Counted from the first letter of the stretch, positions 23,653 to 34,839 are shown. The stretch: DNA of 34,964 nucleotides from Bacteroidales bacterium (GCA_012519885.1 JAAYPI010000125.1:1-34964), one strand, 5' to 3'. Numbers and translations: made by a program. The notes: generated by a model from the letters alone, not told the origin.

Positions 23653-25692
23653 TTACATGTTTTTATTTAAAAAAGATATAATTCGTTCAAAACTATGCAG
23701 ATATAACGTCTGTGTTACATTATCATAATAGATTGATGGATATAATTGCATATCAAATTGTTGATTTGCCTTGATCAAAGCATCTACTAACAACCAAGTG
23801 TGTTGTATATGCACATCCGTATTATCAACATTGTGCATGAGTAATAATTTTCCACGATAATTAGCCAAAGAGCTTAGCTCTGCTTGTTGGTAAGCCATAA
23901 AATTCTTTTGAGGCAAACCCATCCAACCTTCACTCAAAACTGACAAATAATGAGCATAATCGGTAATTGGATTCAGGGCAATAGCAACTTTTACAGTAGT
24001 ATCTTTTTGCAATAACTCAATAGCTGTATGGGCATATGCACCAACCCCCATCAGGGCAATGCTATTTTTATTAGTAAATGGGTATTGAAAAAGTGTTTCT
24101 AGATACGAATGCCATACTGCTAGATGTTCCTGCTCATTACCAGCATATCTATACATGGTAGGACTAAAAGAACAGACTACATATCCCTGATTTGCAATAT
24201 CTTGTGCATACGAAATATCCCACTGATTAAGGGTTTCTTGTAGTACAACAACAACTGGATAGACCTTTCGTTCATCAAAATCAGAAGGTTTTACCATCCA
24301 CCCCATTGGCAATAGTTCTTTAGTAGGAAACACACGTTTCATCATCTTGTCTGCCATCGCTGCATTATCAAATACACGACCTAGTTTTTTCATTTTAACA
24401 TCATACAATGTATAGTATGGAGGAGTATTCACATTACTATATTGATGTACAAAATGTGAAAACTGTGGTGAAAAATAAGCGGTATGTACGCCTTCTTCAT
24501 CAAACAAGGTTCGTATTTTCCCTTGTAAATTGACAGCAAATATTCCTTTGTTTAACAATCCTTTAGTGAATGATTGATAAAAAAATTGTTTCCCTATTGT
24601 GTCATATCCATACACATCAGTAATAGCCATCTTACCATTTGTAAGTTGACGTATAAGTATACCATTGTTTGCATAATGGTAAAGCTGTGTATATCCTGTT
24701 TTTTCACTTAATAAAGTAAAAGAATTATCGGGTAAAAACTGTAAAAATCGTGCTGCCAAAGGAGAAAAAGCTGGAGAGGCGTTTTCTTGGTTTGCCATTC
24801 TAGCTACACCTGACAATGGATTATAAAAAATTGTTTTTCGTTCATTCTGCTCTCTATTTAAAACGTTAATTGCCATTAATTCTGGATTAGACGACCATGC
24901 TACTGCTGTAATATAATTATCTCCTTCATCAGGTAATTTCATCTCAAGATGCTTACGAAATTGTATGGTATAAACAAATAATCTGGCTTTTGTTATTGGG
25001 AAACCTGGTTTTGAATACCTTTGCTGAAATAACTGAGGATACGTAGTGGTAGTTTCCGTATGAGTGAACAACGGCACATCCGTCTCATCGTATTGAACAA
25101 AGGCTATCATCTTACTATCAGGAGACCATACAATGGAGCTGTTTATCCCAAAACCTTGTTGGTATAACTTATCTGGCAGACCATTTGATAAGGTATTAAT
25201 CAATCCATTTTCTGTAACACGCAATTCGGTTCCAAATTCCAAACGTTTGATATATACATCTCCATTACGTACAAAAGCAATCATTTTTCCATTAGGCGAA
25301 TACAACGGTATTTGTTGTTTTCCATATTCAGAAAGAGGTTCAAGCTTATTGCGTTGCCTATCTACTAAAAAATAATTCAATGGTTCAACAGAAGAGCTAC
25401 GTTCTGTTTTTTCATACACCAACATCGTTGCTTGATCTGGACTAAGAATAAATCCGCCAATAGATGATAATTGAGAACGTCCTTCTATTGAAAACACAAG
25501 CGTTTCAACATCCGTTTTAGCATCCTTACGTACAATACTTTTGCCATCTGCAGACACATACACATAACTACCATCCGAGAAAAAAGAAAAGACAGGTGCC
25601 GATTGCATCAATAATCGCATTTCGGTACTTTTAAAACCAAAAACACAAAGTGAAAACAAAAGAAAAAACAATAAAAAACTAGATTTTTTCAT
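23653..25692 (-). CDS. DPP IV-like S9 family protein without a catalytic triad (probable pseudoenzyme)
   Basis: A 679-residue protein with a signal peptide (MKKSSFLLFFLLFSLCVFGF), a DPP IV-type beta-propeller (SPNGKMIAFVRNGDVYIKRL, about 132-151; NSSIVWSPDSKMIAFVQYDE, about 184-203), and a C-terminal alpha/beta-hydrolase fold (about 450-679). Key residues are replaced. GxSxGG reads GVGAYA (549-554), so Gly551 is at the nucleophile position. The Asp loop reads HNVDNTDVH (620-628), with Asn at the aligned position. The catalytic-His segment after YP (651-652) appears shortened and lacks that His. The double-Glu motif (DWVYEEE in DPP IV) reads DKLYQQG (174-180). Likely an exported pseudo-peptidase with a binding role. 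It follows the MFS gene by 27 bp, so both are probably one transcript. Alignments were by eye. Confidence 0.8.
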   Translation of the reverse strand: MKKSSFLLFFLLFSLCVFGFKSTEMRLLMQSAPVFSFFSDGSYVYVSADGKSIVRKDAKTDVETLVFSIEGRSQLSSIGGFILSPDQATMLVYEKTERSSSVEPLNYFLVDRQRNKLEPLSEYGKQQIPLYSPNGKMIAFVRNGDVYIKRLEFGTELRVTENGLINTLSNGLPDKLYQQGFGINSSIVWSPDSKMIAFVQYDETDVPLFTHTETTTTYPQLFQQRYSKPGFPITKARLFVYTIQFRKHLEMKLPDEGDNYITAVAWSSNPELMAINVLNREQNERKTIFYNPLSGVARMANQENASPAFSPLAARFLQFLPDNSFTLLSEKTGYTQLYHYANNGILIRQLTNGKMAITDVYGYDTIGKQFFYQSFTKGLLNKGIFAVNLQGKIRTLFDEEGVHTAYFSPQFSHFVHQYSNVNTPPYYTLYDVKMKKLGRVFDNAAMADKMMKRVFPTKELLPMGWMVKPSDFDERKVYPVVVVLQETLNQWDISYAQDIANQGYVVCSFSPTMYRYAGNEQEHLAVWHSYLETLFQYPFTNKNSIALMGVGAYAHTAIELLQKDTTVKVAIALNPITDYAHYLSVLSEGWMGLPQKNFMAYQQAELSSLANYRGKLLLMHNVDNTDVHIQHTWLLVDALIKANQQFDMQLYPSIYYDNVTQTLYLHSFERIISFLNKNM

Positions 25693-25719
25693 ACTATATC
25701 TCCATTTAACTATATAACA

Positions 25720-26913
25720 TTAACGCAATTTGTGTTGGTTATAATATGACAATGCATACCACCTAAACCATACTAATCCAACAAGTAAAACGACAGCTGC
25801 CATTAAATAACTATCTCCATAACTTGCCATACTAGCTACATTTCCTCCAAATAATACACCCAATCCAATACCTAAATCCCACATAATAAAATAAGACGAA
25901 TTGGCAGTACCTCGTTGATTGTGCTGTGCCAAATTAATAAAAAGCAACTGAAACGCAGGTCCTATGATGCCGTATGCCACTCCTAGCATAATTGCTGAAA
26001 TATAAAACCCATACACATTTTTTATTACTACCAATAAAACAAGTCCACTTATTGCTAAAACAAGACCTACTAAAATAATACCAGAAAAATAGCCTTTGTC
26101 AAGCAATTTACCCACCGAAAAACGTGAAAACATAATACCCATAGCAAAGAGAACAAAGAATAAACTTGCCCCCATTTTCAGACCCACCTCAGTAATACCA
26201 TATACAGCTACGTATGTTACAATTAATCCATACGAAAAAGCTACCGTTAGTAATGAGAAAGCGATAGGAGTGCCTTTTAATAAGTAAAAGCGATCGAGCG
26301 AAATTGGTTCTTTTTGAGTTTCTATGTGTTCTACACAGCGAAATTTAATAAAAAGCATAATAGCTAACCCTACCATTCCAACAGCAAATGAAAGCAAAAA
26401 TAAGGCATCATAATTGCCATATAATTCATATAAATGCAAAGAGACCATGGGTCCAATAGCCATTGCCAAACTCATTATAGCACCATAATAACCCACACCT
26501 TCACCACGCCTATGTGTAGGCATCATATCAATAGCCATTGTGCTATTGGCAATAGTAAGTAAGCCAAAAACCAATCCATGCAAAGCTCGTACCCACACAA
26601 AACCGCTTAGCGATTGTACCAATACATAGAAAACAAAAATACTGACAAAAGCAGCATACGATACCAGCAATAATTGTCTACGAGCAAAATTATCAACCAT
26701 ATACCCAGCAAACGGTCGTACTACCAATGCTGTAACAGAATATACAAACAAAGCAAACCCAACACTCGCTTTATCTGCCAATAAATCTTCCTCCAAAAAC
26801 ATCGGTAAAATTGGCATTAACAAATAGAAAGCAAAAAACAACAAAAAACTACCTATCAACAATAGAACAAAACTTTTGCTCCATAATGATTCCTCTGGTT
26901 CACACTTTTGCAT
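25720..26913 (-). CDS. MFS transporter
   Basis: A 397-residue major facilitator protein with about 12 membrane segments. It has the conserved loop 2-3 region VVRPFAGYMVDNFARRQLLL (a D-x-x-x-R-[RK] motif A relative), ALHGLVFGLLTIANSTMAID and PTHRRGEGVGYYG. I chose ATG 26913 (MQKCEPEESLWSKSF) because the TTG/TACCTTTG promoter at 26941-26971 lies inside the longer open frame (to 27015). Substrate is unknown; sequence resembles sugar or drug efflux permeases. The S9-like pseudoenzyme gene follows by 27 bp. Confidence 0.88.
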   Translation of the reverse strand: MQKCEPEESLWSKSFVLLLIGSFLLFFAFYLLMPILPMFLEEDLLADKASVGFALFVYSVTALVVRPFAGYMVDNFARRQLLLVSYAAFVSIFVFYVLVQSLSGFVWVRALHGLVFGLLTIANSTMAIDMMPTHRRGEGVGYYGAIMSLAMAIGPMVSLHLYELYGNYDALFLLSFAVGMVGLAIMLFIKFRCVEHIETQKEPISLDRFYLLKGTPIAFSLLTVAFSYGLIVTYVAVYGITEVGLKMGASLFFVLFAMGIMFSRFSVGKLLDKGYFSGIILVGLVLAISGLVLLVVIKNVYGFYISAIMLGVAYGIIGPAFQLLFINLAQHNQRGTANSSYFIMWDLGIGLGVLFGGNVASMASYGDSYLMAAVVLLVGLVWFRWYALSYYNQHKLR

Positions 26914-26940
26914 ATAATGGATTACTAATTGGATAGAGAG

Positions 26941-26971
26941 CAAAGGTATAAAAGAATTAAACATTGCACAA
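26941..26971 (-). promoter_or_regulatory. Promoter of the MFS / S9-like operon
   Basis: On the minus strand TTG (plus 26969-26971), 20 bp spacing, then TACCTTTG (plus 26941-26948): both boxes of the Bacteroidota primary sigma-factor promoter at proper distance, 28 bp before ATG 26913. Confidence 0.55.
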
Positions 26972-27127
26972 CTTGCTCCCCTTTTATTGTATTGTATGTA
27001 AAGAATAATTAACAAAAATCTGCCCTTTTGTCAGTTTTGTAATGCATAAATAAAGTTTATACAGTAAAAACGAATGTTGGCATACGTTTTGTTATAATAT
27101 TGATGTAATATAAAAAAGAATCAGTAA

Positions 27128-29065
<1,938 letters not shown>

Positions 29066-29081
29066 GCTAAACTTTCATCCT

Positions 29082-29120
29082 AAAAAAGCTGTAAATTAAA
29101 ATTTATTTACAGCTTTTTTT
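29082..29120 (+). terminator. Rho-independent terminator of dnaK
   Basis: AAAAAAGCTGTAAAT (29082-29096) pairs with ATTTACAGCTTTTTT (29105-29119): a 15-bp stem with an 8-nt loop and trailing T-run. It lies 16 bp past the dnaK stop and is nearly symmetric. Confidence 0.9.
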
Positions 29121-29240
29121 ATATCTACCACCAAAGAAAATAATGAATTGAACAATCCCACAAGCAGCTTTTTCTCTACGATTAATAAGAAACTCTTCTG
29201 TTTATATTCATTGCATATCACTAAAACTTGTTAACTAAAA

Positions 29241-29270
29241 TTGCAAAAGGGCATTTTGGGTTTATATTTG
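29241..29270 (+). promoter_or_regulatory. Promoter of the exported superoxide dismutase gene
   Basis: TTG (29241-29243), 19 bp, TATATTTG (29263-29270): both boxes of the Bacteroidota consensus TTG-N19-TAnnTTTG. It lies 20 bp before ATG 29291 and rules out the ATG at 29228 as the start. Confidence 0.65.
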
Positions 29271-29290
29271 TAAAATTAAACAATAAAAAT

Positions 29291-29962
29291 ATGAAAAAAA
29301 TACTATTCCTTACGAGTGTACTAGTTGTATGGCAACTATCACTTACAGCTCAAAATTTCTATGAATTTAAAGAACTACCCTATTCGTATAGTGCACTAGA
29401 GCCTTATATCGACTCCACCACCATGGAAACGCATTATGCTAAACACCACAAAGGATACTACAACAACTTTGTAAAAGCGATGCAAGAGGGCAATTTTGAC
29501 AATAAACCTCTCGAACAAGTAATACAAAACATTTCCTCTTACAGTGTATTTATTCGTAACAACGGAGGGGGATATTGGAATCATGAGTTTTTCTGGAATT
29601 GTATGTCGCCAAACAAAACACAAGCCAGCAATGCACTCACAAAAGCCATTACAGACAATTTCGGTTCGTTTGAGAATTTCAAAAAAGAATTCTCTTCGGC
29701 AGCATCTACCGTTTTTGGTTCGGGATGGGCATGGCTTATCGTAACAGATAGCGGCAAACTGAAAATTGTAAAAACCGCTAACCAAGACAATCCTTTGATG
29801 GATGTTGTTGCAGATAAAGGAACACCCATCTTAGCCATTGATGTATGGGAGCACGCCTATTATTTGAAACATAAAAACCTACGTGCAGCGTATGTTGAAA
29901 ATTTCTGGCAAGTTATCAATTGGCAATTTGTATCAGAAAAATATGCGGATGCAGTAAAATAG
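29291..29962 (+). CDS. Exported superoxide dismutase (Fe/Mn family)
   Basis: A 223-residue SOD whose first ~21 residues (MKKILFLTSVLVVWQLSLTA, Q) form a signal peptide without a lipobox. The catalytic fold follows: ETHYAKHHKGYYNNF (first metal His), GGGYWNHEFFWNCMSP (second His), FGSGWAWLIV and DVWEHAYYLKHKNLR (Asp and His ligands). All four metal ligands are kept, so it should be active in the periplasm or outside the cell. Superoxide does not cross membranes, so an exported SOD would meet external radicals. It has its own promoter after the dnaK terminator and shares a bidirectional terminator with the opposing operon. It differs from cytoplasmic sodB at 13312. Confidence 0.92.
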   Translation: MKKILFLTSVLVVWQLSLTAQNFYEFKELPYSYSALEPYIDSTTMETHYAKHHKGYYNNFVKAMQEGNFDNKPLEQVIQNISSYSVFIRNNGGGYWNHEFFWNCMSPNKTQASNALTKAITDNFGSFENFKKEFSSAASTVFGSGWAWLIVTDSGKLKIVKTANQDNPLMDVVADKGTPILAIDVWEHAYYLKHKNLRAAYVENFWQVINWQFVSEKYADAVK

Positions 29963-30029
29963 CACATCTCAGTATAGCCCACACATCTATATAACCGCAA
30001 ATTGATAAACTGAATATTAATTACTCAAT

Positions 30030-30065
30030 AAAAAGAGGATGAATCGCACGATTCACCCTCTTTTT
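30030..30065. terminator. Bidirectional terminator between the exported SOD and the DUF6359 gene
   Basis: AAAAAGAGG (30030-30038) pairs with CCTCTTTTT (30057-30065), continued by TGAATC with GATTCA (30040-30045/30050-30055) after one mismatch, loop GCAC. A-run on the left and T-run on the right let it end transcription from both convergent genes. Confidence 0.88.
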
Positions 30066-30088
30066 GTACTATCTAACAAATAGTTCTA

Positions 30089-31096
30089 TTATTCTTTTAC
30101 AACCAAATTTTTAAACTCCCACGTAGCAGCACCAGCTGTTGTACTTGCATACTTAAAGGCTAAACGCACATTGCTATTGGCAGTATAAGCTGACAAATCA
30201 ATTGCTCCAGAAGATACAAACGTCCAATCACTACCACTTGGCCATGTTGGTATTGTTAGCTGTGTCCAAGTAGCTGTAGAAGGAGCTCCTTCTGTGTAAT
30301 TGGTAGATACCCATAGGGTTTGTTCTGTAAGTTGGTTCGATGTAACATAATTTAAAGCATGTTCAAACGTCAATTTTGGGGCTGTAGCATCTGACAAATC
30401 GATACTTGGCGAAATAACCCATGATTCAGAAGCCTTGTTAGAACCACTTATATAAGCCGAAGCTTTCATGAATTTCATTGCATCCCATTTCCAAACATAA
30501 GTACCTCCTTCTGGTAAAGTTACATCTACAATGGTAAAAGCTCCTTGATTGGTTGCAAACGTTTCGGCTAGATAAGAGCCTGATGTATCTACAGGCTTAA
30601 TACCACCAGTTGCTCCGCCATCAATTTCAAAATAGCTGGTTGATTTCATACCAGGTTTAGTATAATATGTTTCCAAAGATCCATATAGTTTTACTTTCTG
30701 ACCATCCAACGTAGCATTATCTACTAAATTTAAGCCATCTCTTATTGCACCTGTAGGCAATTGCACAGGAAAACATTTAGTAAAGTCTGTTTCGTCCGCA
30801 TTATCGGCAAGTAGTACATTTGTTTTAATGGTATAAGGAGCATCAAATTTCGATTCAGTACTTATGTCCATCCCTTCTCCATCCACAACTCCAACGATAT
30901 AACCCGTTACCCATTTACTAGCACCTTGGTTTGTAGTAGCCTCAGATATATTATATGGAGAACTTTCTGTCCCAGCACCAGTTGTTGGAGTTGGAGTAGG
31001 AGTAGGAGTTGGTTCTACATTCGTACACGATGCACCAAGGAGTGCAACAGCAATAGCTACTCCAAAGACTTTAAAAAATGTTTTTTTTGTTTTCAT
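30089..31096 (-). CDS. Lipoprotein with DUF6359 and choice-of-anchor J-type domains
   Basis: A 335-residue protein: signal peptide with lipobox LLGASC (Cys24), then a PTPTPTPTPTT linker (about 30-40). A DUF6359 OB-like domain (about 42-165: GTESSPYNISEATTNQGASK, WVTGYIVGVVDG, KVKLYGSLETYY) follows, then a C-terminal beta-sandwich of choice-of-anchor J type (about 172-335: ESWVISPSIDLSDATAPKLT, FEHALNY). It is probably anchored at the cell surface. It is the third gene of an operon after the TonB-dependent receptor and the DUF5689 lipoprotein (25 bp after the latter). Similar triplets occur in other Bacteroidota, some with nucleases. Ligand is unknown. The linker is coded by a 6-bp repeat that may vary in length. 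Confidence 0.83.
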   Translation of the reverse strand: MKTKKTFFKVFGVAIAVALLGASCTNVEPTPTPTPTPTTGAGTESSPYNISEATTNQGASKWVTGYIVGVVDGEGMDISTESKFDAPYTIKTNVLLADNADETDFTKCFPVQLPTGAIRDGLNLVDNATLDGQKVKLYGSLETYYTKPGMKSTSYFEIDGGATGGIKPVDTSGSYLAETFATNQGAFTIVDVTLPEGGTYVWKWDAMKFMKASAYISGSNKASESWVISPSIDLSDATAPKLTFEHALNYVTSNQLTEQTLWVSTNYTEGAPSTATWTQLTIPTWPSGSDWTFVSSGAIDLSAYTANSNVRLAFKYASTTAGAATWEFKNLVVKE

Positions 31097-31121
31097 ATCT
31101 ATCCTATTTTTAAATTATTAT

Positions 31122-32036
31122 TTATTCAGGAAAAGTAAACCCAGTTAAATCACTCAACGAACGTATGGTTAATTGATGGTAAATTTTTGTTGGGTCTATG
31201 TTTTCATCTTTGTCATTATACCAACCCACTAAGGCAACAATATCACCCGTACCTGTTGGTAATTTTTTGTTGGCAAAACGTGCATATTCACTTGTAGCAA
31301 TAAAAATAGACCCCGTTCCATCGGTTATTTCCCGAGATTGCGGATAACCAACTCCATTAGTAGGTGGGGCAAAAATCTTTTCGGCATCAGTTATAGTAGC
31401 AGGTTTACCATAATTTGCCCCTTTTCCAGTAAACGTAGCATTTTTAATAATCACTAACTGATGATAAAGCTCTGAACCTGATGCTCTAATCTCGGCAATG
31501 GTCATTTCTTTGGGTACAATGGCTTTAGGGTCAGGCAATCCATATGGCACAAGTTTTTGATCAGCTAATACTTTGGGTAACCTACCTGGCTCTTCACGAG
31601 ATTTCTCTACATTATAATAATACGTACCTATTTGGGGTGATTGTCCATAGGAGCCTATCCACATATCATTAAGAGTTACCGATACTCGTTGACCCACAGG
31701 ATATATTCCACTCATACTGCCTGCGTCTATGGAGATACGGATAGCCTGCGGATTATCGCCTTCTTCTTGCACAACAATGTATTTGTAAATATTCCCTGCA
31801 TTATCATCCGATGTAATAATACCCTCTATCACTACAGGTTCGTTACTTTTGATTTGGTACGCAGAAAAACGGTTAGTTGGACTAGTTAAAAATTCATTTT
31901 TCACTTGAGCAATGGTATACGTAGCTGGTACTCGCTCGTTTAGGACTTGCTCCAAAGGCATATCTGTAAAATTTGGATAACAGGATTGCAATAACCATGC
32001 TAAACCTACAACCAATATACTATGTGTTACTTTCAT
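31122..32036 (-). CDS. DUF5689 lipoprotein
   Basis: A 304-residue lipoprotein starting MKVTHSILVVGLAWLLQSC; Cys19 follows lipobox LLQSC. Residues about 38-250 fit DUF5689: YTIAQVKNEFLTSP, VVIEGIITSDDNAGNIYKYI, VVQEEGDNPQAIRISIDAGS, YPVGQRVSVTL, then two further OB-like repeats ending near IYHQLTIRSLSDLTGF. DUF5689 proteins are surface-anchored and adjacent to TonB-dependent receptors, perhaps as binding partners. Here it is second of three genes, 28 bp after the receptor. Its ligand is unknown. Confidence 0.85.
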   Translation of the reverse strand: MKVTHSILVVGLAWLLQSCYPNFTDMPLEQVLNERVPATYTIAQVKNEFLTSPTNRFSAYQIKSNEPVVIEGIITSDDNAGNIYKYIVVQEEGDNPQAIRISIDAGSMSGIYPVGQRVSVTLNDMWIGSYGQSPQIGTYYYNVEKSREEPGRLPKVLADQKLVPYGLPDPKAIVPKEMTIAEIRASGSELYHQLVIIKNATFTGKGANYGKPATITDAEKIFAPPTNGVGYPQSREITDGTGSIFIATSEYARFANKKLPTGTGDIVALVGWYNDKDENIDPTKIYHQLTIRSLSDLTGFTFPE

Positions 32037-32064
32037 ATGTATCTTATTTTAAAATAATTGTCAA

Positions 32065-34839
32065 TTAAAAACGGTATCCTACATGCACAAAGAAATTAAA
32101 TCCTAAAGCATAATAATATTTATTTGCAAATAAATCTAACTTAGTTTTATCTATAACCCCATCGTCCAAAGGCAAACGTGCTTGTTGGTAACCGCCTGTA
32201 ATCATACTCGTATTATTTAACACATTGTTGGCACTAATATTAAAGTTGACAGCACTTCTGTTTTTTAAATAGAATATTTTACCCAACGAGGCATCTACCA
32301 AAAATCCCGCTGGCAATTTTTCTTGTGTACCAAAAGCGGCTAATTTTTCGTCTGTATCGTATTTTCCCACATTGCTTTCGCGGAATCTATTAGCCGAAAA
32401 GTCTAGGTAATTATCATCATAGTAACTTACAGATACATCAGCAAACCACATTTCTGGATGCACATAACTCAATTTTACACTAGCAGCAGTTTGCGGACCT
32501 GCATTAATTTTTAAGTCTTTTGTTTTTACTATTTCTAGAATATCGCCCTCAACTCCTCCGTCTAAATCACTACCATTTTCTGCACTCATAATTCCTTGAG
32601 AATCATCTTTATAATGGTAATCAGCCAAAGTTCCTGCTAATGATAAAGTTAAGCTATATGGCAACTGAATAGCAACTCCAGCCTCAACACCTCTGTATAC
32701 TTTGTTCACATCATACAAGGAATGGTTTACAAATGTACGATTTTCATCATCGTAATAGCCCATATTTTCGACGGCATCATATACATGTGTTTGAAAAGCA
32801 GATAAACGTCCCCTAAACGTAGGATATACAAATTCGTACGCAAGGTCGTATGATAATACCTTTTCCTGAGTTAAATAAGGAATTAATTCATCTTTTATTC
32901 TAGGCGACACATAGGCATTGTTAACCAATGGAGCTCTATATTCTCCCAACATATTATACGAAATACGATTTCTACCATCAATATGATAGGTCATACCTGC
33001 TTTAACAGAGGGGTCGGTAAAAAACCACAAATCCCCAACTCCATACGAACCAATACCTTGATCTGTAGCTCTACCATTTTCCATAAATCCTTCACGGAAA
33101 AATTGAGTGTACGATAATTGTCCTGCATAATAAAAATCCAAAGAAGAAATTGTCCAATCATTCGCGATAAAAGCTTTCGCATTAAATACATGCATATTGT
33201 AATGGTAGCCAAAAATATCTCCCACTCCAATCACTCTATTGGGATCTCGTAAATCATTTTGAATAATATCTGGATTATCTGCAAAATCTCTTTCAGCAAA
33301 TTGATCTGTATCAATCCAACGTTTGCCACCAAGCAAATCTTCCATCGTTTTGTAATGTTTTCCAACATTATTCTTGGCTTCTATACCAACGGTAAGTTTT
33401 AGAGCTTTTGTAAATTGATTTACGTATGCTGCATTAAATGTTAGTTCTTCTAAATCATTGTGTCTTCTTTCTAATGCGTATTTAGCACTCGATTCTGTGC
33501 CCATTTCTTCATCATAGGTATTTAAAGCATAATTGGCTCTGTATAATTCGTCCCAATTAATTTGAGAAACACTAGGGTTTGTTTTCCACAAAGAGGTAAT
33601 CAAATCTTTGTCTTCTTGTGTTGTCTGAAAACTAGGCAAGTAGCGATAATAATCTGGTCGTGGATCGGGCGCATTGTAAAAGTTGAGAGCTGAATTGCTA
33701 TAAAAGTTATAATGATATCCAAACCCAGCACGTAGTACTTGCTGTGGATCAATCTTCCATTCGTAGCTCACAACAGCAGTAGGGTCAATGGTTTCCACTA
33801 CACGCGAATTACGTTTTTGTCCATCTTGATATCCCCAATACGAATTGTAATAAATACTACCCGCCAAATCATATACTTCTTGTAAAGATGCGGCTTGTTG
33901 TCCTCGTTGCGTAGGTGCCGCAAAAAGTGTGAGTGACAGGCTATGTTTATCAGCAAATTTCTTTTCTAAAGCAGTAAAAAGCCCTGCTGAATTATAAAAC
34001 GAACCTTCGATTATACCTTCATCAGCCCAACGTGCTACACCCGATACAGCCAAGTACAAATCGTTGCCCAAATCACGTGCATGGAGTGCTTGTGCCCGCA
34101 AGGTATAAGAACGATTGCTAAAAGCAACACTGGTGCGTGTACCTAATGCATACTGACTGGCTCTGGTATCAATATTAGTTACACCAGCAATATTTCCATA
34201 CGAATAAGCGGTGGGAGACAATCCTCTATTCACATCCTTATTACGCATCGCATCATTTAACCCTCCAAGCATCGAATAGTTAAACATGCCACGGGGTAAG
34301 GAATTAAAATTAACACCATTGATATACGTATTTTCATAGGTATTGTCATATCCTCGTGTTCTGAAACGCATTGCACTAAAAGTATAATTAGTAGCCGCAG
34401 CATATACATCCCCACGTGCAGATAAAGCAGTACCCCGTGTTGCAGAACCTGTTGTTTCGTCTCCAGTTGCTAGTTCCGAATCCAACGTAATTACATTCGC
34501 TATATCTTGTGCCACCTCACGCACCACACTTTGGTCGTCTCGTACACGAATAATCCCGATATTGGATATTCTGTTTGCAGCAATGGTAATTTGTAATGGT
34601 TTGGCAACATACACAGGATGAACTATTTCAAGCACATCACTCCCTGCTTGCAACTCATTAAAGGTAAACTCTCCTTTTTCGTTCGTTAACACAAATACAT
34701 TATTCTTTTTTAGTACGACTTGCACATCGGCAATACCATCTCCAGTAGTAGTATTGCGTACAACACCTTGAATACCAGTTTGTGCTATTACCAATACACT
34801 ATTGGCAATAAGCAATAATAAGAGTAATTTTTTTTTCAT
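32065..34839 (-). CDS. TonB-dependent receptor with N-terminal carboxypeptidase-like regulatory domain
   Basis: A 924-residue outer-membrane protein. It has a signal peptide (MKKKLLLLLLIANSVLVIAQ), a CarboxypepD_reg-like domain (about 23-95: IQGVVRNTTTGDGIADVQVV, GEFTFNELQAG), a plug with FRTRGYDNTYENTYINGVNF (about 160-180), and a 22-strand barrel to the C-terminus VHVGYRF, ending in the aromatic residue typical of barrels. It imports large ligands with TonB energy. It heads the operon with the two lipoproteins. There is no SusD partner, so it is not a classical Sus-like glycan system. It is complete in the window; the promoter lies at the right edge. Confidence 0.93.
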   Translation of the reverse strand: MKKKLLLLLLIANSVLVIAQTGIQGVVRNTTTGDGIADVQVVLKKNNVFVLTNEKGEFTFNELQAGSDVLEIVHPVYVAKPLQITIAANRISNIGIIRVRDDQSVVREVAQDIANVITLDSELATGDETTGSATRGTALSARGDVYAAATNYTFSAMRFRTRGYDNTYENTYINGVNFNSLPRGMFNYSMLGGLNDAMRNKDVNRGLSPTAYSYGNIAGVTNIDTRASQYALGTRTSVAFSNRSYTLRAQALHARDLGNDLYLAVSGVARWADEGIIEGSFYNSAGLFTALEKKFADKHSLSLTLFAAPTQRGQQAASLQEVYDLAGSIYYNSYWGYQDGQKRNSRVVETIDPTAVVSYEWKIDPQQVLRAGFGYHYNFYSNSALNFYNAPDPRPDYYRYLPSFQTTQEDKDLITSLWKTNPSVSQINWDELYRANYALNTYDEEMGTESSAKYALERRHNDLEELTFNAAYVNQFTKALKLTVGIEAKNNVGKHYKTMEDLLGGKRWIDTDQFAERDFADNPDIIQNDLRDPNRVIGVGDIFGYHYNMHVFNAKAFIANDWTISSLDFYYAGQLSYTQFFREGFMENGRATDQGIGSYGVGDLWFFTDPSVKAGMTYHIDGRNRISYNMLGEYRAPLVNNAYVSPRIKDELIPYLTQEKVLSYDLAYEFVYPTFRGRLSAFQTHVYDAVENMGYYDDENRTFVNHSLYDVNKVYRGVEAGVAIQLPYSLTLSLAGTLADYHYKDDSQGIMSAENGSDLDGGVEGDILEIVKTKDLKINAGPQTAASVKLSYVHPEMWFADVSVSYYDDNYLDFSANRFRESNVGKYDTDEKLAAFGTQEKLPAGFLVDASLGKIFYLKNRSAVNFNISANNVLNNTSMITGGYQQARLPLDDGVIDKTKLDLFANKYYYALGFNFFVHVGYRF

